Below, piece after piece: positions 36,540 to 43,316 of a stretch of DNA of 64,000 nt (its first letter is position 1; each line of letters starts with the position of its first letter). Source of the stretch: Parapedobacter defluvii (GTDB lineage: Bacteria; Bacteroidota; Bacteroidia; Sphingobacteriales; Sphingobacteriaceae); NCBI RefSeq assembly GCF_014642075.1, contig NZ_BMIK01000001.1, positions 620,001 to 684,000 on the forward strand, read 5' to 3'. A model generated the notes under the pieces. It was not told the DNA's origin. It did not search any database and worked only from the letters and a program-made list of their open reading frames with translations. The translations under genes and the position numbers were made by a program.

Positions 36540-37126
36540 TCGCTATGGCACAATATACGCAAAATAAAGAAGATCTGACTCAGCAGAAGGCGAAGAAATT
36601 CAACCTTTGGCTGGGCATGATCGGCATGTTTATGATGTTTGCGGCACTGTCAAGCGGATTTATCGTATACACTGCGGGCGGTGCAGACCGGGGCATCAAG
36701 ACGTTGCTGCCACAAGCATTTATATATAGTACGATACTGATTGTGCTAAGCAGTGTAACCATGCAATTGGCTTACGTCGCTGCGAAGCGGACGTTATTTA
36801 CCAGGCAGCGGATTTTGCTGGTCATCACCATTTTGTTGGGACTTGGTTTTTTTGCCATGCAAGTGCATGCTTGGGGGATATTGAGTGACCGCGGGGTGGT
36901 GTTTGTGAACAGCAATGCGTCCCAATCGTTCATCTATGTGTTCACGGGGATGCACTTGGCGCACATTGCGGCTGGTATTTTGGTGCTGGTCCGGGCATTG
37001 GTAGGACGTATGCGGAACGTTTCCCAGGTAAATAATGTCTTCCGGATGGATTTAGCCGCGTTATTTTGGCATTTTCTGGGCATTCTATGGATTTATATTT
37101 ATGTTTTTTTACTTTTGAATCAATAA
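36536..37126 (+). CDS. cytochrome c oxidase subunit III-like protein, copy 1
   Basis: A 196-aa five-helix member of the heme-copper oxidase subunit III family (LWLGMIGMFMMFAALSSGFIVY, SQSFIYVFTGMHLAHIAAGI, LFWHFLGILWIYIYVFLLL). The GMHLAHIAAG and FWHFLGILW segments are the family's conserved helices. It lacks the two extra N-terminal helices of mitochondrial COX3. Starts at 36536 and 36545 are in frame; the first overlaps ctaB as ATGA. A second subunit III gene follows 9 nt downstream, the usual pair in Bacteroidota ACIII-linked oxidase operons. Confidence 0.9.
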   Translation: MIAMAQYTQNKEDLTQQKAKKFNLWLGMIGMFMMFAALSSGFIVYTAGGADRGIKTLLPQAFIYSTILIVLSSVTMQLAYVAAKRTLFTRQRILLVITILLGLGFFAMQVHAWGILSDRGVVFVNSNASQSFIYVFTGMHLAHIAAGILVLVRALVGRMRNVSQVNNVFRMDLAALFWHFLGILWIYIYVFLLLNQ

Positions 37127-37135
37127 CACTGAACA

Positions 37136-37864
37136 ATGAGTACAACTGTAACGCAATTGGATAAGGTAAAAACCGGACGGTGGAACGGGGGTCGATCGCC
37201 TTTCAATGTGGAGTATGGCAAAATCATGATGTGGTTTTTTCTTACTTCAGATGCTTTTACGTTTTCCGCGTTCCTGATTTATTACGGCACGCAGCGTTTT
37301 GCCCACCTCACTTGGCCTGATCCCGATAAGGTATTCCAGTCCATCCCATTGATTGCAGACCACGGCTATCCCCTCGTGTTCGTGGGTATCATGACGTTTA
37401 TCTTGATCATGAGTTCGGTGACCATGGTGCTTGCTGTTGAAGCGGGACATCGCAATGCCAAGAAGGAAGTGGTCGGCTGGATGGTGGCTACCATCATCGG
37501 AGGCTTGATGTTTATCGGCTGCCAGGCGATGGAGTGGACCCACTTGCATCATGAAGGATTCTGGTGGGGCAGCATTCCAGGGCAGGAAGGCGTCTCGCCC
37601 GAGGTAAGTTTGGCACCTTTCTTTTCAAAGGAGATTTCGGAAGTGTCGGCACAGCAGTTTGCTAATCTTTTCTTTACCATTACCGGTTTCCACGGATTTC
37701 ACGTTTCAGTGGGTATCCTGTTGAATATTATTGTATTGGGAATGGTGTTGGCCAACACATTTGAACGTCGGGGATCTTACTTGATGGTGGAAAAAGTGGG
37801 GCTTTACTGGCACTTTGTAGATCTCGTATGGGTATTCGTATTTACATTCTTTTATTTGGTATAA
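37136..37864 (+). CDS. cytochrome c oxidase subunit III-like protein, copy 2
   Basis: A 242-aa second member of the subunit III family (MMWFFLTSDAFTFSAFLIY, LVFVGIMTFILIMSSVTMVLA, TITGFHGFHVSVGILLNIIV, LYWHFVDLVWVFVFTFFYLV). The GFHGFHV and WHFVDLVW segments are the conserved COX3 signatures. It carries a longer periplasmic loop (SIPGQEGVSPEVSLAPFF) that copy 1 lacks. It lies between copy 1 and the small subunit IV gene. Confidence 0.93.
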   Translation: MSTTVTQLDKVKTGRWNGGRSPFNVEYGKIMMWFFLTSDAFTFSAFLIYYGTQRFAHLTWPDPDKVFQSIPLIADHGYPLVFVGIMTFILIMSSVTMVLAVEAGHRNAKKEVVGWMVATIIGGLMFIGCQAMEWTHLHHEGFWWGSIPGQEGVSPEVSLAPFFSKEISEVSAQQFANLFFTITGFHGFHVSVGILLNIIVLGMVLANTFERRGSYLMVEKVGLYWHFVDLVWVFVFTFFYLV

Positions 37865-37889
37865 TTAGTTAAAAACACACTAGTAAGCT

Positions 37890-38267
37890 ATGGCTTCTCA
37901 ACATCACGATCAGGCAGTAGGGCACGAAGAAGGGCACCACGAAGGTATGACCAAAGGCAGGATTTGGCGGGTCTTTTTTTACCTGCTTGCAATCACTGCG
38001 TTGGAATTTTTTATCGCGTTGGTTTTAGTCCACGGAGGAGTTATCAGCAAAGGTTTGGGGGTGAATATTGTTTACATCGCGTTAACTTTGCTTAAGGCAT
38101 ATTATATTGTTGCCTATTTCATGCACCTCAAATTTGAAACCTTCGGGTTCATCATGTCGGTAACCATCGTGTTTTTATTTATTATTTATCTCATTGCTTT
38201 GATGCTAACCGAAGGGACGTATCTGAAAGGACATTTTAGCCCGTTCCCTTTTTGGCCGAATCCCTAA
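37890..38267 (+). CDS. cytochrome c oxidase subunit IV family protein
   Basis: A 125-aa three-helix protein (VFFYLLAITALEFFIALVLV, VNIVYIALTLLKAYYIVAYF, IMSVTIVFLFIIYLIALML), with the MHLKFE segment typical of prokaryotic COX4-like proteins. The N-terminus is His-rich (HHDQAVGHEEGHHEG). It supports oxidase assembly or stability; no cofactor. Its stop overlaps the Sco gene start as TAATG. Confidence 0.9.
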   Translation: MASQHHDQAVGHEEGHHEGMTKGRIWRVFFYLLAITALEFFIALVLVHGGVISKGLGVNIVYIALTLLKAYYIVAYFMHLKFETFGFIMSVTIVFLFIIYLIALMLTEGTYLKGHFSPFPFWPNP

Positions 38268-38980
38268 TGGACACTGTCGGGCAAACGAAAGGTTTAAAAA
38301 AGGTTATTATCCTGGTAGTTATCTTATTACTGCCAGGATTTTTATATTATTTGTTGGAGAAAAAAGGTCAGAACCGCTACCAGAATTTGCCGATTTATGG
38401 CGAAAAGGTGTTGACAGGTACAGTCAGTAAACGGATGGGTAAGGAGATCCCCGATACGTTATTCCATCAAATCAAGCCATTTTCACTGACTAATCAGGAG
38501 GGTAAAACGGTAGAAGTGCTAGCCAACGATACCAGCATTGCTGTGGTCAATTTCTTTTTCAGCCGCTGCGCAACGTTCTGTAAGCATATGAACGACGAAA
38601 TGAATCGTGTGGCAGACCGTTTTGCAAACAATGAGATGGTCAATTTTTATACGATCACGGTAGACACCGCTTACGATACACCCGCGGTTTTAAAGGAGTA
38701 TGCGCAAGCTTATCACCCCGAAACCAAGAAATGGCATTTCTTAACAGCGGGGAAAGATAATGTGTATGACATCGCCCGGGAAGGTTTTCTGGTGGATGCG
38801 GTACAAGATACAACGCAGGAAGCTGGTTTTATCCACAGCTCATCACTCATCTTGGTTGATTCCAAACGCCGCATCCGGGGATATTATGATGTCAATCATA
38901 TGAAAGAAGTAGATCGGCTGATCGATGAGATCAAGCTGTTGTTGGTGCAGGAGATCAGGGAAAAAAGCCCGTATAAGTGA
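38267..38980 (+). CDS. SCO1/SenC family copper chaperone
   Basis: A 237-aa membrane-anchored thioredoxin-fold protein that delivers copper to the CuA site of subunit II. One helix near the N-terminus (VIILVVILLLPGFLYYLL), then the copper-binding CATFC near residue 101 in FFFSRCATFCKHMNDEM, and the third ligand His in GFIHSSSLILVD near 188. The start ATG 38267 overlaps the upstream stop as TAATG; a TTG at 38252 is in frame but less likely. Directly after the stop begins a seven-unit GAGGTAC heptad array. Confidence 0.93.
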   Translation: MDTVGQTKGLKKVIILVVILLLPGFLYYLLEKKGQNRYQNLPIYGEKVLTGTVSKRMGKEIPDTLFHQIKPFSLTNQEGKTVEVLANDTSIAVVNFFFSRCATFCKHMNDEMNRVADRFANNEMVNFYTITVDTAYDTPAVLKEYAQAYHPETKKWHFLTAGKDNVYDIAREGFLVDAVQDTTQEAGFIHSSSLILVDSKRRIRGYYDVNHMKEVDRLIDEIKLLLVQEIREKSPYK

Positions 38981-39030
38981 GAGGTACGAGGTTAGAGGTA
39001 CGGGGGTTAGAAGTACGAAGTTAGAGGTAC
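38981..39030 (+). repeat. heptad repeat, GAGGTAC family, 7 units
   Basis: GAGGTAC, GAGGTTA, GAGGTAC, GGGGGTTA (one extra G), GAAGTAC, GAAGTTA, GAGGTAC. Units alternate between AC and TA endings. The array starts at the base after the Sco stop codon and ends 8 nt before the Shine-Dalgarno of the next gene. Confidence 0.85.
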
Positions 39031-39037
39031 ATGAAAG

Positions 39038-39043
39038 AGGAGG
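39038..39043 (+). promoter_or_regulatory. perfect Shine-Dalgarno AGGAGG
   Basis: AGGAGG lies 6 nt before ATG 39050 and fixes the start of the DUF420 gene. Such strong sites are uncommon in this window, where most genes show weak or no Shine-Dalgarno. Confidence 0.7.
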
Positions 39044-39049
39044 TTTGAA

Positions 39050-39598
39050 ATGCAAGAAAGTAGTGATTTGATGGAACGAAAATATAACCGATGGATCGTT
39101 GTCCTTTCCATCGCTATTCCACTTGTCGTGGCTATTTTGTTTGGCGTAAACCTGCGGGATTTGGGATATGATGTGAAACCGCTTACTTTTCTGCCTCCCA
39201 TCTATGCAACAATCAACGGTATTACCGCTGTGTTGTTGGTGTGTGCCGTGCTGGCAATCCGAAAAGGGAATCGTAAGTTACACGAGCGGTTGGTAAAGAT
39301 CTGTATTGGCTGCTCGGTTGCATTCCTGGCCATGTATGTGGCTTATCACATGACCGCCGAGTCTACCCCATATGGAGGTGAGGGGGCTATCCGCTATGTT
39401 TATTTCTTTATCCTGATCACCCATATCCTGCTGTCCATTGTGATCATCCCGTTTGTGCTGATTACGTTCGTCCGCGGCCTGTCGGGCAATTTCATTAAAC
39501 ACCGGAAGATTGCCAGGATCACCTTTCCGCTTTGGCTTTATGTGGCAGTGACCGGTGTGGTGGTATATTTGATGATCTCGCCGTATTATGGGAGTTGA
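39050..39598 (+). CDS. DUF420 membrane protein (CtaM/YozB-like)
   Basis: A 182-aa protein with five helices (WIVVLSIAIPLVVAILFGV, PPIYATINGITAVLLVCAVLA, ICIGCSVAFLAMYVAYHM, YFFILITHILLSIVIIPFVLI, LWLYVAVTGVVVYLMISPYY). Conserved His residues lie at YHMTAES and LITHILLS. DUF420 proteins such as CtaM of Staphylococcus take part in maturation of heme-copper oxidases, and the place at the end of the oxidase operon fits that role. Start fixed by AGGAGG. Confidence 0.9.
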   Translation: MQESSDLMERKYNRWIVVLSIAIPLVVAILFGVNLRDLGYDVKPLTFLPPIYATINGITAVLLVCAVLAIRKGNRKLHERLVKICIGCSVAFLAMYVAYHMTAESTPYGGEGAIRYVYFFILITHILLSIVIIPFVLITFVRGLSGNFIKHRKIARITFPLWLYVAVTGVVVYLMISPYYGS

Positions 39599-39643
39599 GC
39601 CTTACATCGCATTCCCCTAAAATTTCCGTATTTTTGTCTTTGT

Positions 39644-40108
39644 ATGGAACGTATTTGGATATATCAAGCGGATCGGGAACTGACCGAAGGCGAAAAAAAA
39701 CATATATTGGATAAATTGAGCGGCTTTACTTCCCAGTGGAAGGCGCACGGTAAGGCGTTGGCGGCAAAAGCGGAAATCCGGTATGATCGGTTTATTATCT
39801 TGATGGTGGATGACGGCGTGGCTCCCCCCACAGGCTGCTCCATTGATAAGTCCGTACATTTGCTAAAAGAAATCGAAACGGAAACCGGGTTAAGCTTTTT
39901 CGATCGCATGCAGGTGGCTTACCGTGATGCCGAAGGTATTAAGGCCGTTTCGCGTGCGGAGTTTGAGCAATTAATAGCAGCAGGTGAAGTGACCGACCGT
40001 ACCTTGGTATTCAACAACCTGATCGCTTCATACCCCGACTTGGAAACCGCCTGGGAAGTGCCTTTGAAGGACAGTTGGCACGCAAAGGTGTTTTTAATTG
40101 ATAGTTGA
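39644..40108 (+). CDS. small conserved Bacteroidota protein, function unknown
   Basis: A 154-aa cytoplasmic protein beginning MERIWIYQADREL. I believe relatives in Bacteroidota are often labelled ABC transporter ATPase, but no Walker A, Walker B or signature motif is visible, so that label should not be copied. The pattern RYDRFIILMVDD and SGCSID-like segment (TGCSIDKSVHLLKEIE) suggests a small alpha/beta domain. The last codons and the stop (LIDS, TGA at 40106-40108) are written in GATAGTT repeat units, so the present C-terminus may have been set by growth of the array that follows. Confidence 0.75.
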   Translation: MERIWIYQADRELTEGEKKHILDKLSGFTSQWKAHGKALAAKAEIRYDRFIILMVDDGVAPPTGCSIDKSVHLLKEIETETGLSFFDRMQVAYRDAEGIKAVSRAEFEQLIAAGEVTDRTLVFNNLIASYPDLETAWEVPLKDSWHAKVFLIDS

Positions 40109-40246
40109 TAGTTGATAGTTGAAAATTGATAATTCACTATCCACTATCCATTATCCACTATCCACTATCCATTATCCATTATCCATTATCCACTATCCAT
40201 TATCCACTATCCATTATCCACTATCCATTATCCACTATCCACTATC
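40100..40246. repeat. 21-unit heptad array that changes strand inside
   Basis: Five plus-strand units of GATAGTT type (three GATAGTT, GAAAATT, GATAATT; 40100-40134) are followed in the same 7-nt phase by sixteen CACTATC/CATTATC units (nine and seven copies; 40135-40246). The reverse complement of CACTATC is GATAGTG, one base from GATAGTT, so the two parts are near-inverted copies. The array spans the convergent gap from the stop of the upstream gene (40108, inside the array) to the stop of mtgA (40253). The short open frames it creates (LSTIHYP repeats) are not genes. Confidence 0.9.
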
Positions 40247-40252
40247 CATTAA

Positions 40253-40987
40253 TCAAGGAATTTCACTATACCCCATGTATCGGACAATTGTATTGGCCTT
40301 CCGGTTGATGAAGCCCGTAGGTTTTGCCGGCGACCAGCGCCGGGGGTTGGGCAACACCGCTATGAGCAATGCGGCTTGGCGTTTCGTCAGGCTTCCGGCT
40401 GATTTACCATAATAATACTGCGCCGCGGCTTCTGCACCGTATAAGCCGTCTCCGGTCTCGATGACATTGAGATAAACTTCGAGAATCCGCTTTTTGCTCC
40501 AGAACAATTCAATCAATAGGGTGAAATAGGTTTCGAATCCTTTCCGTAGCCAAGAACGTTTGGGCCAAAGGAATACATTCTTGGCGGTCTGTTGGCTAAT
40601 CGTACTTCCACCGCGTAACCGGCCGCCATCTTTGTTGCGCTGATACGCATCGGCAATGGCTTCTCGATCAAATCCCCAATGGGTGAGAAAACGGGCATCT
40701 TCACCGGCGATGGCCGCGCGTTTTAAATTATCCGACAAGTCCTCGTACCGTACCCATTGCTTGGTGATTTTCCATTCCTTGCCCTCACTTTTACGTTCAA
40801 ATCCACGTTGTATCATCAACCAGGTAATGGGTGGGTTGATAAAGCTGAGCAGCAGGACCCAAACGATGGTAACGGTAAAGAATGCGACAACCACACGCAA
40901 CGTCCAACGTAAGTAAACGTTGCCGACTTTGGGTATGAACCGGGATAACTGCCGGGCCTTTTTCTTGCGCTTTCGCTTCGCTGCCAT
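40253..40987 (-). CDS. mtgA: monofunctional peptidoglycan glycosyltransferase MtgA
   Basis: Polymerises glycan strands from lipid II at the inner membrane. The 244-aa protein (from ATG 40987) has a very basic N-terminus (AAKRKRKKKARQ), one helix (VVAFFTVTIVWVLLLSFI), then the GT51 domain: the catalytic Glu in AAIAGEDARFLTHWGFD near 95-111, GGSTISQQTAKNVFL, RKGFETYFTLLIE, and RILEVYLNVIETGDGLYGAE. No transpeptidase domain follows, so it is the monofunctional form. A longer in-frame start at 41029 would add 14 residues without benefit. Its stop codon lies at the right end of the heptad array. Confidence 0.95.
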   Translation of the reverse strand: MAAKRKRKKKARQLSRFIPKVGNVYLRWTLRVVVAFFTVTIVWVLLLSFINPPITWLMIQRGFERKSEGKEWKITKQWVRYEDLSDNLKRAAIAGEDARFLTHWGFDREAIADAYQRNKDGGRLRGGSTISQQTAKNVFLWPKRSWLRKGFETYFTLLIELFWSKKRILEVYLNVIETGDGLYGAEAAAQYYYGKSAGSLTKRQAALLIAVLPNPRRWSPAKPTGFINRKANTIVRYMGYSEIP

Positions 40988-41015
40988 AGTTCTGTGGTGC
41001 GAATATACAAATTGA

Positions 41016-41201
41016 AGCAATACAAACAACGGTACTCAATATCCGGATTTTTTAACCAATTGGTCATTGTACGAGACCAAATATTTCGAGTTTTTAGAGA
41101 AATTCATGAACACCAACTCGTACTACAATGCCCCGATTATTAACACATTAGCGACTGAAGCGTTGAAGAGGTTATTTACGGTATGTTACATCCGATTGTG
41201 A
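41016..41201 (+). other. open fragment with coding-like composition, possible gene remnant
   Basis: The 371-nt gap 40988-41358 holds one stretch that translates, without a start until ATG 41106, to a soluble-looking peptide containing YPDFLTNWSLYETKYFEFLE and IINTLATEALKRLF before TGA at 41199. It looks more like protein than random sequence but has no recognised relative. It may be a decayed gene. Nothing else is seen in the gap. Confidence 0.25.
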
Positions 41202-41358
41202 ATATTGATACTTTTTTTCATCTTAATAAAAATGCACTTGTAATTTATTAGAAGTATATGAGCCGTCCATGTTTAAAATTTCATTTTTATCACACAAGGA
41301 AATGTAAATTTTAAATAGGACAAGCTCCATTTGACCGGTGGAATAGAATTATTTACAG

Positions 41359-41868
41359 ATGAAACATCCTATTATATTTGTTATTCTTGCTTTTCTCTCT
41401 TCAGCAGTAATCTCGCAAGACAAATTTGCCGAGGGCAAAATGATTGTTGAGGGAACAGCTTTTGAGATATCATTTCCGAGAACCGAAAATATGGTTGTAA
41501 GTAGTAGTTTGCCACAATATAAAAATGGTTACCCATTGCCGAAAAGCCCAACTCCTCCGCTGCCGATACGGGATGGTGATATGATAATAGATACCCTTAC
41601 GGATAGAACGATTATTTACAAAGTACTCAAAGACAAGATAGAGAAGCTAAAAATGAATGGTGAGCAGCTTACCATTCGTTATGTTTTTGGACAAGACGGG
41701 AACGTTCTTGACATATCTTCCTACAGCCTTCCAAAAAACACGCTCATCACGCCAAAAGAGTTAGCCCAGATTGACAAGTGTCTACGCAAGAAGGTTAAAG
41801 CAACCTTCAAGGAGCGTGAGTATATCGAATTTCCGGCCATTAGATATGGTCGGCAAATCAGGTTTTGA
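41359..41868 (+). CDS. secreted protein of unknown function, paralogue A
   Basis: A 169-aa protein with a signal peptide (IIFVILAFLSSAVISQ) and no membrane helix afterward. I do not recognise it. Its second half (YKVLKDKIEKLKMNGEQLTI, then VFGQDGNVLDISSY, TPKELAQIDKCLRKKVKATF) aligns in layout with that of the next gene (MQQLRSSGYILVTLYPESDG, TIEEIDKIIFALKEKITIEI), so the two look like diverged tandem copies. The stretch is AT-richer than the operons around it. Confidence 0.7.
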   Translation: MKHPIIFVILAFLSSAVISQDKFAEGKMIVEGTAFEISFPRTENMVVSSSLPQYKNGYPLPKSPTPPLPIRDGDMIIDTLTDRTIIYKVLKDKIEKLKMNGEQLTIRYVFGQDGNVLDISSYSLPKNTLITPKELAQIDKCLRKKVKATFKEREYIEFPAIRYGRQIRF

Positions 41869-41935
41869 ACGGCATAAAGCCTTCCGAAACTCGGACTGTG
41901 AAAACAACTCGAATTGTCCCTAAAATGATCTAAAG

Positions 41936-42451
41936 ATGAAAATTAATAATTTTAAATACGGATTCATATTTGCTTTTTTGGTTATGAGCTTACCCATGTT
42001 TGCACAACGCGCTATCAAAGAAGGAAAATATAAGATTAACGAGCGCACGCTTATAGTAAAGCAGGAACAAGAACGCCTTTTGATCACCGAAGAACAAAAC
42101 AAGGCAATTTCAGACTTTAAGAAAAATCCAAAAATCTATTCCCGGATTGATCGGGTTGATTTCGAGGGAAAACAAACGGTGACATATTTGATTGCCAATA
42201 CCTTAGGTCAAGACAAGATGCAGCAATTGCGATCGTCTGGTTATATCCTCGTTACACTATATCCAGAATCGGATGGAAGTGTAAACGGGATTCAATTATA
42301 TACTAAATCCGAGACAGGGCTTACCATCGAAGAAATAGACAAGATAATATTTGCTTTGAAAGAAAAAATAACTATTGAAATACCTTCCGATTTGGGTACA
42401 ACCGCCAAAATAGCTCCCGTAAGTCAGGTAATACATTTTAATAAATTGTAG
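41936..42451 (+). CDS. secreted protein of unknown function, paralogue B
   Basis: A 171-aa protein with signal peptide (FIFAFLVMSLPMFAQ), then KEGKYKINERTLIVKQEQER and a C-terminal domain parallel to paralogue A. It starts 67 nt after that gene on the same strand. No cofactor or catalytic motif is evident. Likely periplasmic. The two probably arose by duplication. Confidence 0.7.
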   Translation: MKINNFKYGFIFAFLVMSLPMFAQRAIKEGKYKINERTLIVKQEQERLLITEEQNKAISDFKKNPKIYSRIDRVDFEGKQTVTYLIANTLGQDKMQQLRSSGYILVTLYPESDGSVNGIQLYTKSETGLTIEEIDKIIFALKEKITIEIPSDLGTTAKIAPVSQVIHFNKL

Positions 42452-42571
42452 CTTAGAAAGTGTTATTTGCGCTCAGTACGTTACAGTGCTCGGGGACGAT
42501 TATGTGCAGACCCAATTATAATATTCCCTTAGCGAGCTAAATTTAAAATTAATCTAACCGAGCAATTAGTG

Positions 42572-42749
42572 ATGAAAGAAGTAATGTCGAAACCAGAAAT
42601 TGGAAGTATAATCATCTCTTCACTTGATGATCTAAGGTGGCTTGGAGAAGAGAAGTTGGTATCATGCGAGGGTACAAATCCATTACGTTACAAAACGGCA
42701 AAATGGAGCAATTATTGCTGTTGATGATTTCAAGTTTAATAACCCTTAA
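42572..42749 (+). pseudogene. small gene broken by a frameshift (candidate)
   Basis: ATG 42572 opens a frame that reads MKEVMSKPEIGSIIISSLDD and continues to a stop at 42722. Near 42680-42690 the +1 frame takes over with a natural-looking end (VTKRQNGAIIAVDDFKFNNP region, stop TAA at 42747), 6 nt before the next gene starts. A one-base change would join the two into a protein of about 58 residues. This is inference from frame appearance; the short 50-aa product could also be real. Confidence 0.4.
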
Positions 42750-42755
42750 TTTACA

Positions 42756-43214
42756 ATGATTGTAAGATGCATAGCCAATACGGGGAAAGCGTTACGTGCT
42801 TTTGAACCTAACGAGTTGCCAGACGATTATACGGGGAAGTTTGGTACGACCGCGCATACCATTTTTCATCAATTGGATATTGGAAAGGAGTATTTGGTGA
42901 CAGCTATGATTTTTTGGCACCAGGATGTTGTACAGTATTTATTGTATGGCCACACCGAAACTTGGATACTCCCCGCACCTGCACCGCTATTTACGATTAT
43001 GGAAGCCAAATTGAGCCGTAATTGGTATTTCAAACAGTATGAACCAGGGCATCGGCTCTATAAGTCTTTCCTTGGAGTTATGGGATATAAAGAACTTATT
43101 ACCGACGATAACCATCTTGAGTCGCTTTTGGAGAGAGAACATGAGGCAGAACAGATTTTTTACAAAAGAGTCATTGAGATGGAACGAGAATTTCAGAAGC
43201 ATGACTTAGCGTGA
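42756..43214 (+). CDS. hypothetical protein
   Basis: A 152-aa soluble protein without signal or helix segments, starting MIVRCIANTGKALRAF. I do not recognise it. It contains FGTTAHTIFHQLDIGKEYLV and a middle rich in aromatic residues, with a Glu-rich helical C-terminus (LLEREHEAEQIFYKRVIEME). Size, lack of motifs and the broken small gene 6 nt upstream recall immunity-protein loci, but no toxin is nearby, so that is only a guess. It precedes mutS by 102 nt. Confidence 0.6.
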   Translation: MIVRCIANTGKALRAFEPNELPDDYTGKFGTTAHTIFHQLDIGKEYLVTAMIFWHQDVVQYLLYGHTETWILPAPAPLFTIMEAKLSRNWYFKQYEPGHRLYKSFLGVMGYKELITDDNHLESLLEREHEAEQIFYKRVIEMEREFQKHDLA

Positions 43215-43266
43215 TATCTAATTCGTAGCATTGGTTGGTTTGAAAGTCCGGCAGACTTTTTGAAGC

Positions 43267-43297
43267 TTGTCAAATCCCCTCCATAATCCTATTTTTC
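43267..43297 (+). promoter_or_regulatory. candidate promoter of mutS
   Basis: TTG at 43267-43269, 20-nt spacer, TATTTTTC at 43290-43297 (one mismatch to TAnnTTTG). The start of transcription would be near 43304, giving a very short leader. Confidence 0.35.
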
Positions 43298-43316
43298 CTC
43301 GGCGCAACTTTTTTCA

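Noticed and set aside
40100-40246. CRISPR array
   Set aside because: Units are 7 nt with no spacers, and no cas genes are present.
40119-40412. Open frames translating as repeated LSTIHYP
   Set aside because: They are a by-product of the 7-nt repeat, whose length gives stop-free frames; no start context or family.
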